Shown here: in pieces, positions 22,422 to 29,184 of the stretch | Position numbering within the stretch: position 1 is the first letter of the stretch | Layout: every line of letters begins with the position of its first letter | Source: CAJCIY01 sp036379355 | GTDB taxonomy: Bacteria > Actinomycetota > Actinomycetes > Mycobacteriales > CAJCIY01 | Length of the DNA: 36,969 nt | Assembly (NCBI GenBank): GCA_036379355.1 | Contig: DASVGV010000155.1 | Span: 1-36,969, forward strand | Reading direction: 5' to 3' | Translations under genes and position numbers: made by a program | The notes under the pieces: generated by a model | Databases searched by the model: none | What the model saw: the letters and a program-made list of their open reading frames with translations, nothing else | What the model was told of the DNA's origin: nothing

Positions 22422-24674
22422 TCAGTCCCGCGGGCCCGCGTCGCCGTCGAGGGCCGCAAGCACCGCGGCGGCCACCCGGTCCCGGGCCGAGAGCGACAGG
22501 TGGGTCACCGTGAACGTGTCGACCACGTCGGCGCCGAGCGTCTGGCAGCGGGCGGAGTGCACGTCGCCGCCGGCGCTCTCGATGGCGGCGGCGATCCGGT
22601 GCAGCACACCGAGCCCGTCGGGGGCGCGGACCTCCAGCACCGGATCGGTGACGGCGTCGTCGATCCAGACCACGGCGGGCGGCTGCGCGGAGACCACCGG
22701 CGGGTAGCTCGCGGCCCGCTGGGCGACCCGCGCCGACAGCGCGACGGGGTCCTCCAGGCTCCGGCTCAGCTCGGCGCGCACCAATGACCAGTCCGGTCCG
22801 GTCCCGAAGCGCGGATGGGCCGCGACACGCAGCAGCGCGAAGCCGTCGACGGTCCACGACGTCAGGGTGCGGATCTCCAGTCGGTGCAGCGCCAGGATTC
22901 CCGCCACCGTGGCGATCAGCCCAGGCCGGTCGGGGCAGGCGACGTCGATCTGCTCGCCGGTCGCGACGAGCGCGACCTCCCGCGCGGCGAGCAGGGCCTG
23001 CTGGTCGGCGGACAGCGACGGCGCCGCAGGCGGGGTGCCCCCGAGCGTGGACCGAGCCCGTCGCACGAGGTCGGCGAGCAGGTCGGCCTTCCAGCGGCTC
23101 CACGCCGTCGTCCCGGTGGCCCGCGCATCCGCCTCGGTGAGGGCCGCGAGCAGGTCGAGAGTCTCGGCGTTACCGACCGCCGCGGCCACCGCGGCGATCG
23201 TCGCGGGGTCGTCGAGGTCGCGCCGCTGCGCCGTGTCGGCCAGCAGCAGGTGGTGCCGCACGAGCAGGACCAGGGTGCCGGTGTCCGCGGCGTCGAACCC
23301 GAGGCGGGGCGCCAGGCGCTCCACCACGCGGACACCGGCGTCGGTGTGGTCGCCCGGCAGGCCCTTGCCGATGTCGTGCAGCAATGCCCCGACGAGCAGC
23401 AGGTCGGGACGGCGAACGGAACGCGTGAGCGCGGCCGCCGCGCTCGCCGTCTCGAGCAGGTGCCGGTCGACGGTGAACCGGTGGTAGGCGTTGCGCTGGG
23501 GCCGGCTGCGGGTGTGCTCCCACTCGGGCAGCAGGCGCGTCCACAGCCCAGCGATGTCGTACGACTCCAGCACCGGAACGGCGGCGGCCCCCGCCGCCAG
23601 GGCGCCGACCAGCTCCTCGCGCGCGGCCGCCGGCCACGGGTCCGGCAGCGGTGGGCAGGACGCGAGCCGGGTCAGGGTGTACGGCGCCACCGGCAGGCCG
23701 GCGCGGGCGGCGGCGGCCGCGACGCGCAGCGGCAGGGTCGCGTCGTGGTCGGGATCGGCCCCCTGGGCGAGCACCACCTCGCCCTGCTGGCTGACGACGC
23801 CGTCGGCGAGCGGCTCACGCGCCGCCGGCTGCCCGCGCCGCAACAGGCGGCGCACGCCGGCCGGCGCGGCCGTGGCGCTCGGCAGCACGTGCCGCCAGGT
23901 CACGTCGAGGGTGTAGGCGATGAGCCGGCCGGCGCGCGAGACCACCCGCATGAGGTCGTCCGCGTCGGCGTACCCGAGGGCCGCAGCGACCGTGTCCTGG
24001 TCCTGCAGGCGCAGCACGTCGCCGCGCCGGCGCGCGTCGAGCTCGCCGCGCACGTCGAGCAGGAGCCGCTTCGCCGCCACCACCGCCTCACCCGGCCGGT
24101 CCGTGCGCTGCGTCGCGGCGGCCTGCCAGAGCGCCTGCGCGTCGCGCAGTCCGCCGCGCGCCTCCTTCAGCTCGGGCTCGAGGAGGTAGGCGACCTCACC
24201 GACGCGCTCGGCCCGCTCCCGCGCGTTTTCGGCCATCTCTGCCAGCCGCGCGTCGGCGTCGGCCCGCCACCGGCGCAGGTGCTGCTCGCGCAGGTCGGCG
24301 ACCAGCTCCGCGCTCCCGGCCACGAGCCGGGCGTCGAGCAGCCCGACGGCGGCGCGCAGGTCGGTACGGGCCACGGCGACCGCCTCCGGCACCGTGCGGA
24401 CGGCATGGTCGAGGGCGACGCCCGCGTCCCACACCGGGTACCAGACGCGGTCCGCGAGCGGTCCGATGTCGCCGCGGCCGTCGTGCAACAGCAGCACGTC
24501 CAGGTCGCTCGACGGCGTGAGCTCGCGCCTTCCGAGCGACCCGACCGCCACCAGCGCGACACCCGGCCCCGGGTCACCCAGCAGCGAAGCGAGCCACTCG
24601 TCCGCGGCCGCGGTCAGTGCGGCCCGCAGGTCGGCCCCGTGCCGCCCCGCGAAGGCGTCCGGGTCGTACGTCAT
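22422..24674 (-). CDS. glnD: [Protein-PII] nucleotidyltransferase GlnD
   Basis: Bifunctional enzyme that adds and removes a nucleotide on the PII T-loop tyrosine according to glutamine level. In actinobacteria studied so far the modification is adenylylation. ATG 24674 overlaps the upstream transporter stop (ATGA), giving 750 residues; the longer frame lies inside that transporter. The nucleotidyltransferase motif is GSLGRRELTPSSDLD (45-59). The HD domain for removal has GALLHDIGKG. Two ACT domains at the C-terminus (CPDRPGLIATVAGIL and APDGLGVLHRIAAAI) sense glutamine. All expected motifs are present. E. coli GlnD is about 890 residues, so this is somewhat short, as usual in the phylum. Confidence 0.95.
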   Translation of the reverse strand: MTYDPDAFAGRHGADLRAALTAAADEWLASLLGDPGPGVALVAVGSLGRRELTPSSDLDVLLLHDGRGDIGPLADRVWYPVWDAGVALDHAVRTVPEAVAVARTDLRAAVGLLDARLVAGSAELVADLREQHLRRWRADADARLAEMAENARERAERVGEVAYLLEPELKEARGGLRDAQALWQAAATQRTDRPGEAVVAAKRLLLDVRGELDARRRGDVLRLQDQDTVAAALGYADADDLMRVVSRAGRLIAYTLDVTWRHVLPSATAAPAGVRRLLRRGQPAAREPLADGVVSQQGEVVLAQGADPDHDATLPLRVAAAAARAGLPVAPYTLTRLASCPPLPDPWPAAAREELVGALAAGAAAVPVLESYDIAGLWTRLLPEWEHTRSRPQRNAYHRFTVDRHLLETASAAAALTRSVRRPDLLLVGALLHDIGKGLPGDHTDAGVRVVERLAPRLGFDAADTGTLVLLVRHHLLLADTAQRRDLDDPATIAAVAAAVGNAETLDLLAALTEADARATGTTAWSRWKADLLADLVRRARSTLGGTPPAAPSLSADQQALLAAREVALVATGEQIDVACPDRPGLIATVAGILALHRLEIRTLTSWTVDGFALLRVAAHPRFGTGPDWSLVRAELSRSLEDPVALSARVAQRAASYPPVVSAQPPAVVWIDDAVTDPVLEVRAPDGLGVLHRIAAAIESAGGDVHSARCQTLGADVVDTFTVTHLSLSARDRVAAAVLAALDGDAGPRD

Positions 24675-26059
24675 CGGTCCGACGCCGTCCCGCGCGGCGG
24701 CGGGGGCGGCGGCCGGGTCCCGATGCCGGCGAGCGCCAGACCGCCGCTGTGGATCGCACCGGTCTCGTACGCCGTCTCGCCGTGCAGCACCAGGTCCATG
24801 CCGGCCTCCTGCTCGGCCGCGGAGAGGGCGCTCGTGCGGCCGGGCGACAGCACGCGGATCACGGTGCCCACCGCGAAGGTGACCACGAAGGCGTACGCCG
24901 TCACGGCGAGCACCGCCTCGACCTGGACCTCGAGCAGGTGGTCGCTGCCGCCGTACAGCAGTCCGTTGACGCCGAGGTAGTGCGCGTTGCCGAGAAAGCC
25001 CAGTGCGACCATGCCGATGAGTCCGCCGACGAGGTGCACGGCGACCACGTCGAGCGAGTCGTCGAACCCGAGCCGGAACTTCAGCCGCGTGGCCCACGCG
25101 CAGATCACGCCGGCGAGCACGCCGATCGCGATCGCTCCGGACGGGGAGACGAAGGCGCACGCCGGGGTGATGGCGACGAGACCGGCGACCGCTCCGGAAC
25201 CCGCACCGAGCGTGGTGGCGTGCCCGTCGCGGACGCGCTCGACGACCGACCAGCCGAGCAGGGCGGCGGCCGCGGCGACGTTGGTGTTGAGGAACGGGAC
25301 GACGGCTCCGCGGGCGGACAGAGCAGCGCCCGCGTTGAACCCCAGCCAGCCGAACCACAGCAGCCCCGCGCCGAGGAGCACGAGGGGCACGTTGTGCGGC
25401 CGCATCTGCTCGTGCGGCCACCCCTTGCGCCGGCCCAGTACCAGGCACATCGCCAGGCCGGCCGCACCCGCGTTCGTCTCGACGACCGTTCCCCCGGCGA
25501 AGTCCTCGACCCCCCGCGTCGCGAGCCAGCCGTACGGGTCGAACACCCAGTGCGCGACGACGGCGTAGTCGACGACCCCCCAGACCGCGACGAACACGAG
25601 GAAGGCGCCGAACCTCCACCGGTCGGCGGTCGCCCCCACGATCACGGCGGGCGTGATGATCGCGAACATCAGCTGGAACGCCACGAACACGTACAGCGGG
25701 ATCGCCAGCGACGGCAGGCCCGGTACGCCGGAGTCCGGATGCTTCAGGAACGCGAAGTGCAGCCCCCCGATGAAGGCGTTACCGCTCGCGCCGCGGCCCT
25801 TGTCGAACGCCAGGCTGAAGGTGAACAGCACCCACAGCACGCTGACGATGCCCATCGCCATGTAGTTCTGCATGAGCATGCCGAGCACGTTCTTGGCCCG
25901 GACCATCCCGCCGTAGAACAGCGCGAGGGCCGGGGTCATCAGCAGCACCAGCGCCGCGGCCACCAGCATCCAGGCGGTGTCTCCCGCATCGACCTTGGGC
26001 GGCGCGTACGGATTGCCGGTCGTCAGTGCCGCGAGGGCAAGGGGATGTACGACAGGCAC
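24671..26059 (-). CDS. amt: Ammonium transporter with Glu at the first twin-His position
   Basis: Amt/Mep/Rh-family ammonium channel-transporter with about 11 membrane helices, 462 residues from GTG 26059. Family stretches are AWMLVAAALVLLMTPALALFY, LWFGWLGFNAG and FRLGFDDSLDVVAVHLVGG. In E. coli AmtB the first pore histidine (His168) is in the motif FAGGTVVH; here the motif reads FAGGTVVE (Glu194, codon 25480-25478). The second pore histidine (DVVAVH) is kept. Fungal Mep1/Mep3 have the same His-to-Glu change. The cytoplasmic tail ends in a polyproline stretch (RPPPPPPRG). Closely similar to the second copy upstream, with glnK between them. The start codon directly follows a hairpin and has no obvious ribosome binding site. 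Confidence 0.94.
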   Translation of the reverse strand: MPVVHPLALAALTTGNPYAPPKVDAGDTAWMLVAAALVLLMTPALALFYGGMVRAKNVLGMLMQNYMAMGIVSVLWVLFTFSLAFDKGRGASGNAFIGGLHFAFLKHPDSGVPGLPSLAIPLYVFVAFQLMFAIITPAVIVGATADRWRFGAFLVFVAVWGVVDYAVVAHWVFDPYGWLATRGVEDFAGGTVVETNAGAAGLAMCLVLGRRKGWPHEQMRPHNVPLVLLGAGLLWFGWLGFNAGAALSARGAVVPFLNTNVAAAAALLGWSVVERVRDGHATTLGAGSGAVAGLVAITPACAFVSPSGAIAIGVLAGVICAWATRLKFRLGFDDSLDVVAVHLVGGLIGMVALGFLGNAHYLGVNGLLYGGSDHLLEVQVEAVLAVTAYAFVVTFAVGTVIRVLSPGRTSALSAAEQEAGMDLVLHGETAYETGAIHSGGLALAGIGTRPPPPPPRGTASDR

Positions 26060-26061
26060 AA

Positions 26062-26099
26062 GACCGCAGCGTGCCGAGGGCGTGTTTCGGTCTGCGGTC
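26062..26099 (-). promoter_or_regulatory. Inverted repeat abutting the downstream amt start codon
   Basis: Arms GACCGCAG (26099-26092 on the minus strand) and CTGCGGTC (26069-26062) enclose 22 bases. The 3' arm ends 2 bases before the GTG start at 26059. In the transcript this 8-bp stem would occupy the ribosome-binding region. It could be an attenuating or translation-control structure, or a terminator after glnK. Confidence 0.4.
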
Positions 26100-26121
26100 C
26101 CGGATGTTTCGGCGGGATGAA
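26084..26121 (-). promoter_or_regulatory. GlnR-like operator before downstream amt
   Basis: Four 5-base blocks at 11-base steps on the minus strand: TTCAT, GAAAC, GACCG, GAAAC. The actinobacterial GlnR consensus is GTnAC-n6-GAAAC repeated twice. Both GAAAC half-sites are perfect and 22 bases apart; the GTnAC blocks are poor. The same register occurs before the other amt gene, which supports the call. Confidence 0.4.
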
Positions 26122-26130
26122 CCCCGTCGC

Positions 26131-26469
26131 CTACAGCGCGTCCGGCCCCCGCTCGCCGGTGCGGACCCGCACGACGGTCTCGACCGGCGTCACCCACACC
26201 TTCCCGTCGCCGATCGAACCGGTCGCCGCGGCCGAGACCACGACGTCGACAGCGCGGTCGGCATCGTCGTCGTCGAGCAGGACCTCCACCCGCACCTTCG
26301 GCACGAAGTCGATCGTGTACTCGGCTCCGCGGTAGACCTCGGTGTGCCCCTTCTGCCGACCGAAGCCCTGCACCTCCGAGACCGTGATTCCCTTGACCCC
26401 GAAGGTTTCCAGGGCGGTCTTCACGTCGTCCAGCTTGAACGGCTTGATGATGGCGGTGAGCAGCCTCAT
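26131..26469 (-). CDS. glnK: PII signal protein GlnK
   Basis: Trimeric nitrogen-status protein that binds ATP/ADP and 2-oxoglutarate and plugs or releases ammonium transporters. It has 112 residues from ATG 26469, a start overlapping the upstream amt stop (ATGA). It shows RLLTAIIKPFKLDDVKTAL, the glycine-rich GFGRQKGHTEVYRGAEY T-loop with Tyr51 as the nucleotidylation site, and the C-terminal signature TGSIGDGKVWV with VVRVRTGERG. It sits between two amt genes and upstream of glnD, its modifying enzyme, the canonical arrangement with one extra transporter. Confidence 0.97.
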   Translation of the reverse strand: MRLLTAIIKPFKLDDVKTALETFGVKGITVSEVQGFGRQKGHTEVYRGAEYTIDFVPKVRVEVLLDDDDADRAVDVVVSAAATGSIGDGKVWVTPVETVVRVRTGERGPDAL

Positions 26470-27872
26470 GTCTCGTCTCCCGTCGTGACCGGCACAGCAT
26501 GGCCTGTGGGCGGCGGCGGCGGATGGGCGGCGCCGATCCCCGCGAGGGCGAGCCCGCCGCTGCGGATCGCTCCCGTCTCGTACGCCGTCTCTCCGTGCAG
26601 GGCGAGGTCCATACCCGCGTCCTGCTCCTCGTCGGTCAGCGCGCTCGTACGGTTCGCGCTGAGCCGCGAGATCGCGGTCCCGAGCACGTAGGACACCACG
26701 AACGAGTACGCGACGACGGCGGCCACGGCCTCGACCTGCACGAGCAGCAGGTGGCCTCCGCCGCCGTACAGGAGTCCGTTGGCACCGGCGAAGTGGGCGT
26801 TGCCGAGGAAGCCGATCGACAGCGCACCCACGATCCCGCCCAGCAGGTGGACGGCGACGACGTCGAGGGAGTCGTCGAAGCCCAGGCGGAACTTGAGCGG
26901 GGTGGCCGACGAACAGGCCGCGCCGGCCACGACGCCGAGCAGGATCGAGCCCAGCGGCGAGACGTACGCGCAGGCCGGGGTGATCGCGACCAGTCCCGCG
27001 ACGGCACCGGACGCGGCACCGAGCGTCGTCGCCCGCCCGTCGCGCAGGCGTTCGACGGCGAGCCAGCCCAGCATGGCGGCTGCGGTGGCGGTGTTCGTCG
27101 TCAGGAAGGGCACGGCCGCGCCGCGGGCCGAGAGCGCCGAGCCGGCGTTGAAGCCGAACCACCCGAACCACAGCAGGCCCGCGCCGAGCAGGACGAAGGG
27201 CACGTTGTGCGGCCGCATCTGCTCGTGCGGCCAGCCCTTCCTTCGACCGAGCACCAGGCACATCGCCAGCCCGGCGGCACCGGCGTTCGCGTGCACGACC
27301 GTCCCGCCGGCGAAGTCCTCCGCCCCGCGGACGAACAGCCAGCCGTACGGGTCGAAGACCCAGTGCGCGACGACGGCGTAGTCGACGACGGCCCACACCG
27401 CGACGAACGCGACGAACGCACCGAACTTCCAGCGGTCGGCGGTGGCGCCCACGATGAGCGCCGGCGTGATGATCGCGAACATCAGCTGGAACGCCACGAA
27501 CACGTACAGCGGGATGGCCAGCGACGGATAGCCGGGGACCCCGGAGCCCGGGTGCTTCAGGAACGCGAAGTGCAGCCCGCCGATGAACGCGTTCCCGCTC
27601 GCGCCCGGCCCCTTGTCGAACGCCAGGCTGAAGGTGAACAGCACCCACAGCACGCTGACGATGCCCATGACGACGTAGTTCTGCATGAGCATGCCGAGCA
27701 CGTTCTTGGCCCGGACCATCCCGCCGTAGAAGAACGCCAGGCCCGGTGTCATCAGCAGGACCAGGGCGGACGCGACGAGCATCCAGGCCGTGTCGCCCGC
27801 GTTCGTCGTGGGCGGTGTGTACGGGCCGCCGGCGGCCACGGACGCCACCGTCGCAGGCATCAGCAGGTGCAT
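26466..27872 (-). CDS. amt: Ammonium transporter, canonical pore
   Basis: Second Amt-family transporter, 468 residues from ATG 27872. An in-frame GTG at 27881 is possible, but ATG 27872 matches the length of the other copy. It keeps both pore histidines: FAGGTVVH (codon 27293-27291, residue 194) and DVVAVHLLGG. The hydrophobic N-terminus (LLMPATVASVAAG) may be a cleaved signal, as in E. coli AmtB. Most segments are nearly identical to the downstream copy, indicating tandem duplication. The C-terminal tail differs after the shared HGETAYETGAI motif. It is the first gene of amt-glnK-amt-glnD and has a GlnR-like site just upstream. Confidence 0.95.
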   Translation of the reverse strand: MHLLMPATVASVAAGGPYTPPTTNAGDTAWMLVASALVLLMTPGLAFFYGGMVRAKNVLGMLMQNYVVMGIVSVLWVLFTFSLAFDKGPGASGNAFIGGLHFAFLKHPGSGVPGYPSLAIPLYVFVAFQLMFAIITPALIVGATADRWKFGAFVAFVAVWAVVDYAVVAHWVFDPYGWLFVRGAEDFAGGTVVHANAGAAGLAMCLVLGRRKGWPHEQMRPHNVPFVLLGAGLLWFGWFGFNAGSALSARGAAVPFLTTNTATAAAMLGWLAVERLRDGRATTLGAASGAVAGLVAITPACAYVSPLGSILLGVVAGAACSSATPLKFRLGFDDSLDVVAVHLLGGIVGALSIGFLGNAHFAGANGLLYGGGGHLLLVQVEAVAAVVAYSFVVSYVLGTAISRLSANRTSALTDEEQDAGMDLALHGETAYETGAIRSGGLALAGIGAAHPPPPPTGHAVPVTTGDET

Positions 27873-27895
27873 GGACCGCACGGTGCCGGTGGGGT

Positions 27896-27933
27896 GTTTC
27901 GATCATCGGCCGGGCGTGTTACCGCCCGGTGAA
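27896..27933 (-). promoter_or_regulatory. GlnR-like operator before amt-glnK-amt-glnD
   Basis: Four 5-base blocks at 11-base steps on the minus strand: TTCAC, GTAAC, GGCCG, GAAAC. Blocks one, two and four fit the GlnR pattern GTnAC-n6-GAAAC with at most one mismatch each; block three does not. Binding here would explain nitrogen-limitation control of the operon. It overlaps a hairpin that may be the ftsY terminator, which could create part of the pattern by chance. Confidence 0.45.
27910..27929 (-). terminator. Hairpin after ftsY
   Basis: Perfect 7-bp GC stem, CCGGGCG and CGCCCGG, around a 6-base loop. It starts 12 bases past the ftsY stop codon. No T-tract. It probably limits read-through from ftsY into the ammonium operon. 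Confidence 0.45.
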
Positions 27934-27940
27934 CGTTCGG

Positions 27941-29119
27941 TCAGGCCGCCGGGACGCCGAGGATCGCGTCGACGAACGCCTCGGCCTCGAACGGCGCGAG
28001 GTCGTCGGGCCCTTCGCCCAGCCCGACGAGCTTCACCGGGACCCCGAGCGCGCGCTGCACCGCGATCACGATGCCGCCCTTGGCCGTCCCGTCGAGCTTG
28101 GTGAGCACGATGCCGGTGACGGTGACGGCATCGGTGAACACGCGGGCCTGGGTCACGCCGTTCTGGCCGGTCGTCGCGTCCAGCACCAGCAGGCATTCGG
28201 TGACGGGGGCCTGCTTCTCCACGACCCGCTTGACCTTGCCCAGCTCGTCCATGAGGCCGGCCTTGGTGTGCAGCCGCCCGGCCGTGTCCACGAGGACGGC
28301 GTCGACGCCGTCGTCGGCGCCCTTCTTGACCGCCTCGAACGCCACGCTGGCCGGGTCCCCGCCCTCGGCCCCGCGCACCGTCTCGGCACCGACCCGCTCC
28401 CCCCAGGTCTGCAGCTGGTCCGCCGCGGCCGCGCGGAACGTGTCGGCGGCGCCGAGCACGACCCTGCGTCCGTCGGCGACGAGCACCCGGGCGAGCTTGC
28501 CGCACGTCGTGGTCTTACCGGTGCCGTTGACGCCGACCACCAGCAGGACGGCGGGCGTGCCGTCCTGGGGGGCCGTCGCGAGGCTCCGGTCGAGGCTGGT
28601 CCCGACCTGCGCCAGCAGCTCGTCGCGCAGCAGCGTGCGCAGACCCTCGGGCGTACGGATACCGAGGACCCGGACCTTCTCCTGCAAGGCCGTCACGATG
28701 TCGGCCGTCGCGGCGACGCCCACGTCCGCGAGCAGGAGGGTCTCCTCGACCTCGTCCCAGGCGTCGTCGTCGAGGTGGTCCCGGCTGAGCACCGTGAGCA
28801 GGCTCCGGCCGAGCGCGCTCTCACTGCGGGCGAGCCGACCACGCAGCCGGACGAGCCGGCCCGCCGTGGGCGCGGGGACGTCGCGCACGGCGCCGACCGT
28901 CTCCCCGGGGCCCGCCTCGGGTTCGGCAGGGGCGGGGGCGGCGGCCGGGTGGGGTGCGGCACGCGTGTCCGGCGGCGGCGGCGTGGCCGGCGGGCGAGGC
29001 GGTGCGGGCACCGGAACCGTCACGGCGCCGCGGCGGCGCCGCAGCCCGGTGACGACGAAGCCGGCCGACGCGAGCAGCGCGAGCGCGGCGATGACGATGA
29101 CGAGGATCACGAGGTCCAC
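27941..29119 (-). CDS. ftsY: Signal recognition particle receptor FtsY
   Basis: Membrane-associated GTPase that receives the ribosome-SRP complex. The 392-residue product starts with a hydrophobic membrane segment (VILVIVIAALALLASAGFV, 3-21) and a basic stop (LRRRR), the actinobacterial form of FtsY in place of the long acidic A domain. A Pro/Ala-rich linker follows to about residue 80. The NG domain has VVGVNGTGKTTTCGKLAR, AADTFRAAAADQLQ, VDTAGRLHTK and LTKLDGTAKGGI. GTG start. It lies 65 bases after smc, the usual order in the phylum. Confidence 0.96.
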   Translation of the reverse strand: MDLVILVIVIAALALLASAGFVVTGLRRRRGAVTVPVPAPPRPPATPPPPDTRAAPHPAAAPAPAEPEAGPGETVGAVRDVPAPTAGRLVRLRGRLARSESALGRSLLTVLSRDHLDDDAWDEVEETLLLADVGVAATADIVTALQEKVRVLGIRTPEGLRTLLRDELLAQVGTSLDRSLATAPQDGTPAVLLVVGVNGTGKTTTCGKLARVLVADGRRVVLGAADTFRAAAADQLQTWGERVGAETVRGAEGGDPASVAFEAVKKGADDGVDAVLVDTAGRLHTKAGLMDELGKVKRVVEKQAPVTECLLVLDATTGQNGVTQARVFTDAVTVTGIVLTKLDGTAKGGIVIAVQRALGVPVKLVGLGEGPDDLAPFEAEAFVDAILGVPAA

Positions 29120-29184
29120 GTACCGATCCTGTCAGGCACGTCGGCACGCGGGGGTGGGGCGGGGGGCGGCGGAGCCCGGCTGCG

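Noticed and set aside
26131..27906. 591-codon minus-strand frame ending in glnK, suggesting an amt-glnK fusion
   Set aside because: Its N-terminal part is the wrong phase of amt; only the last 112 codons are glnK, with its own ATG and overlap.
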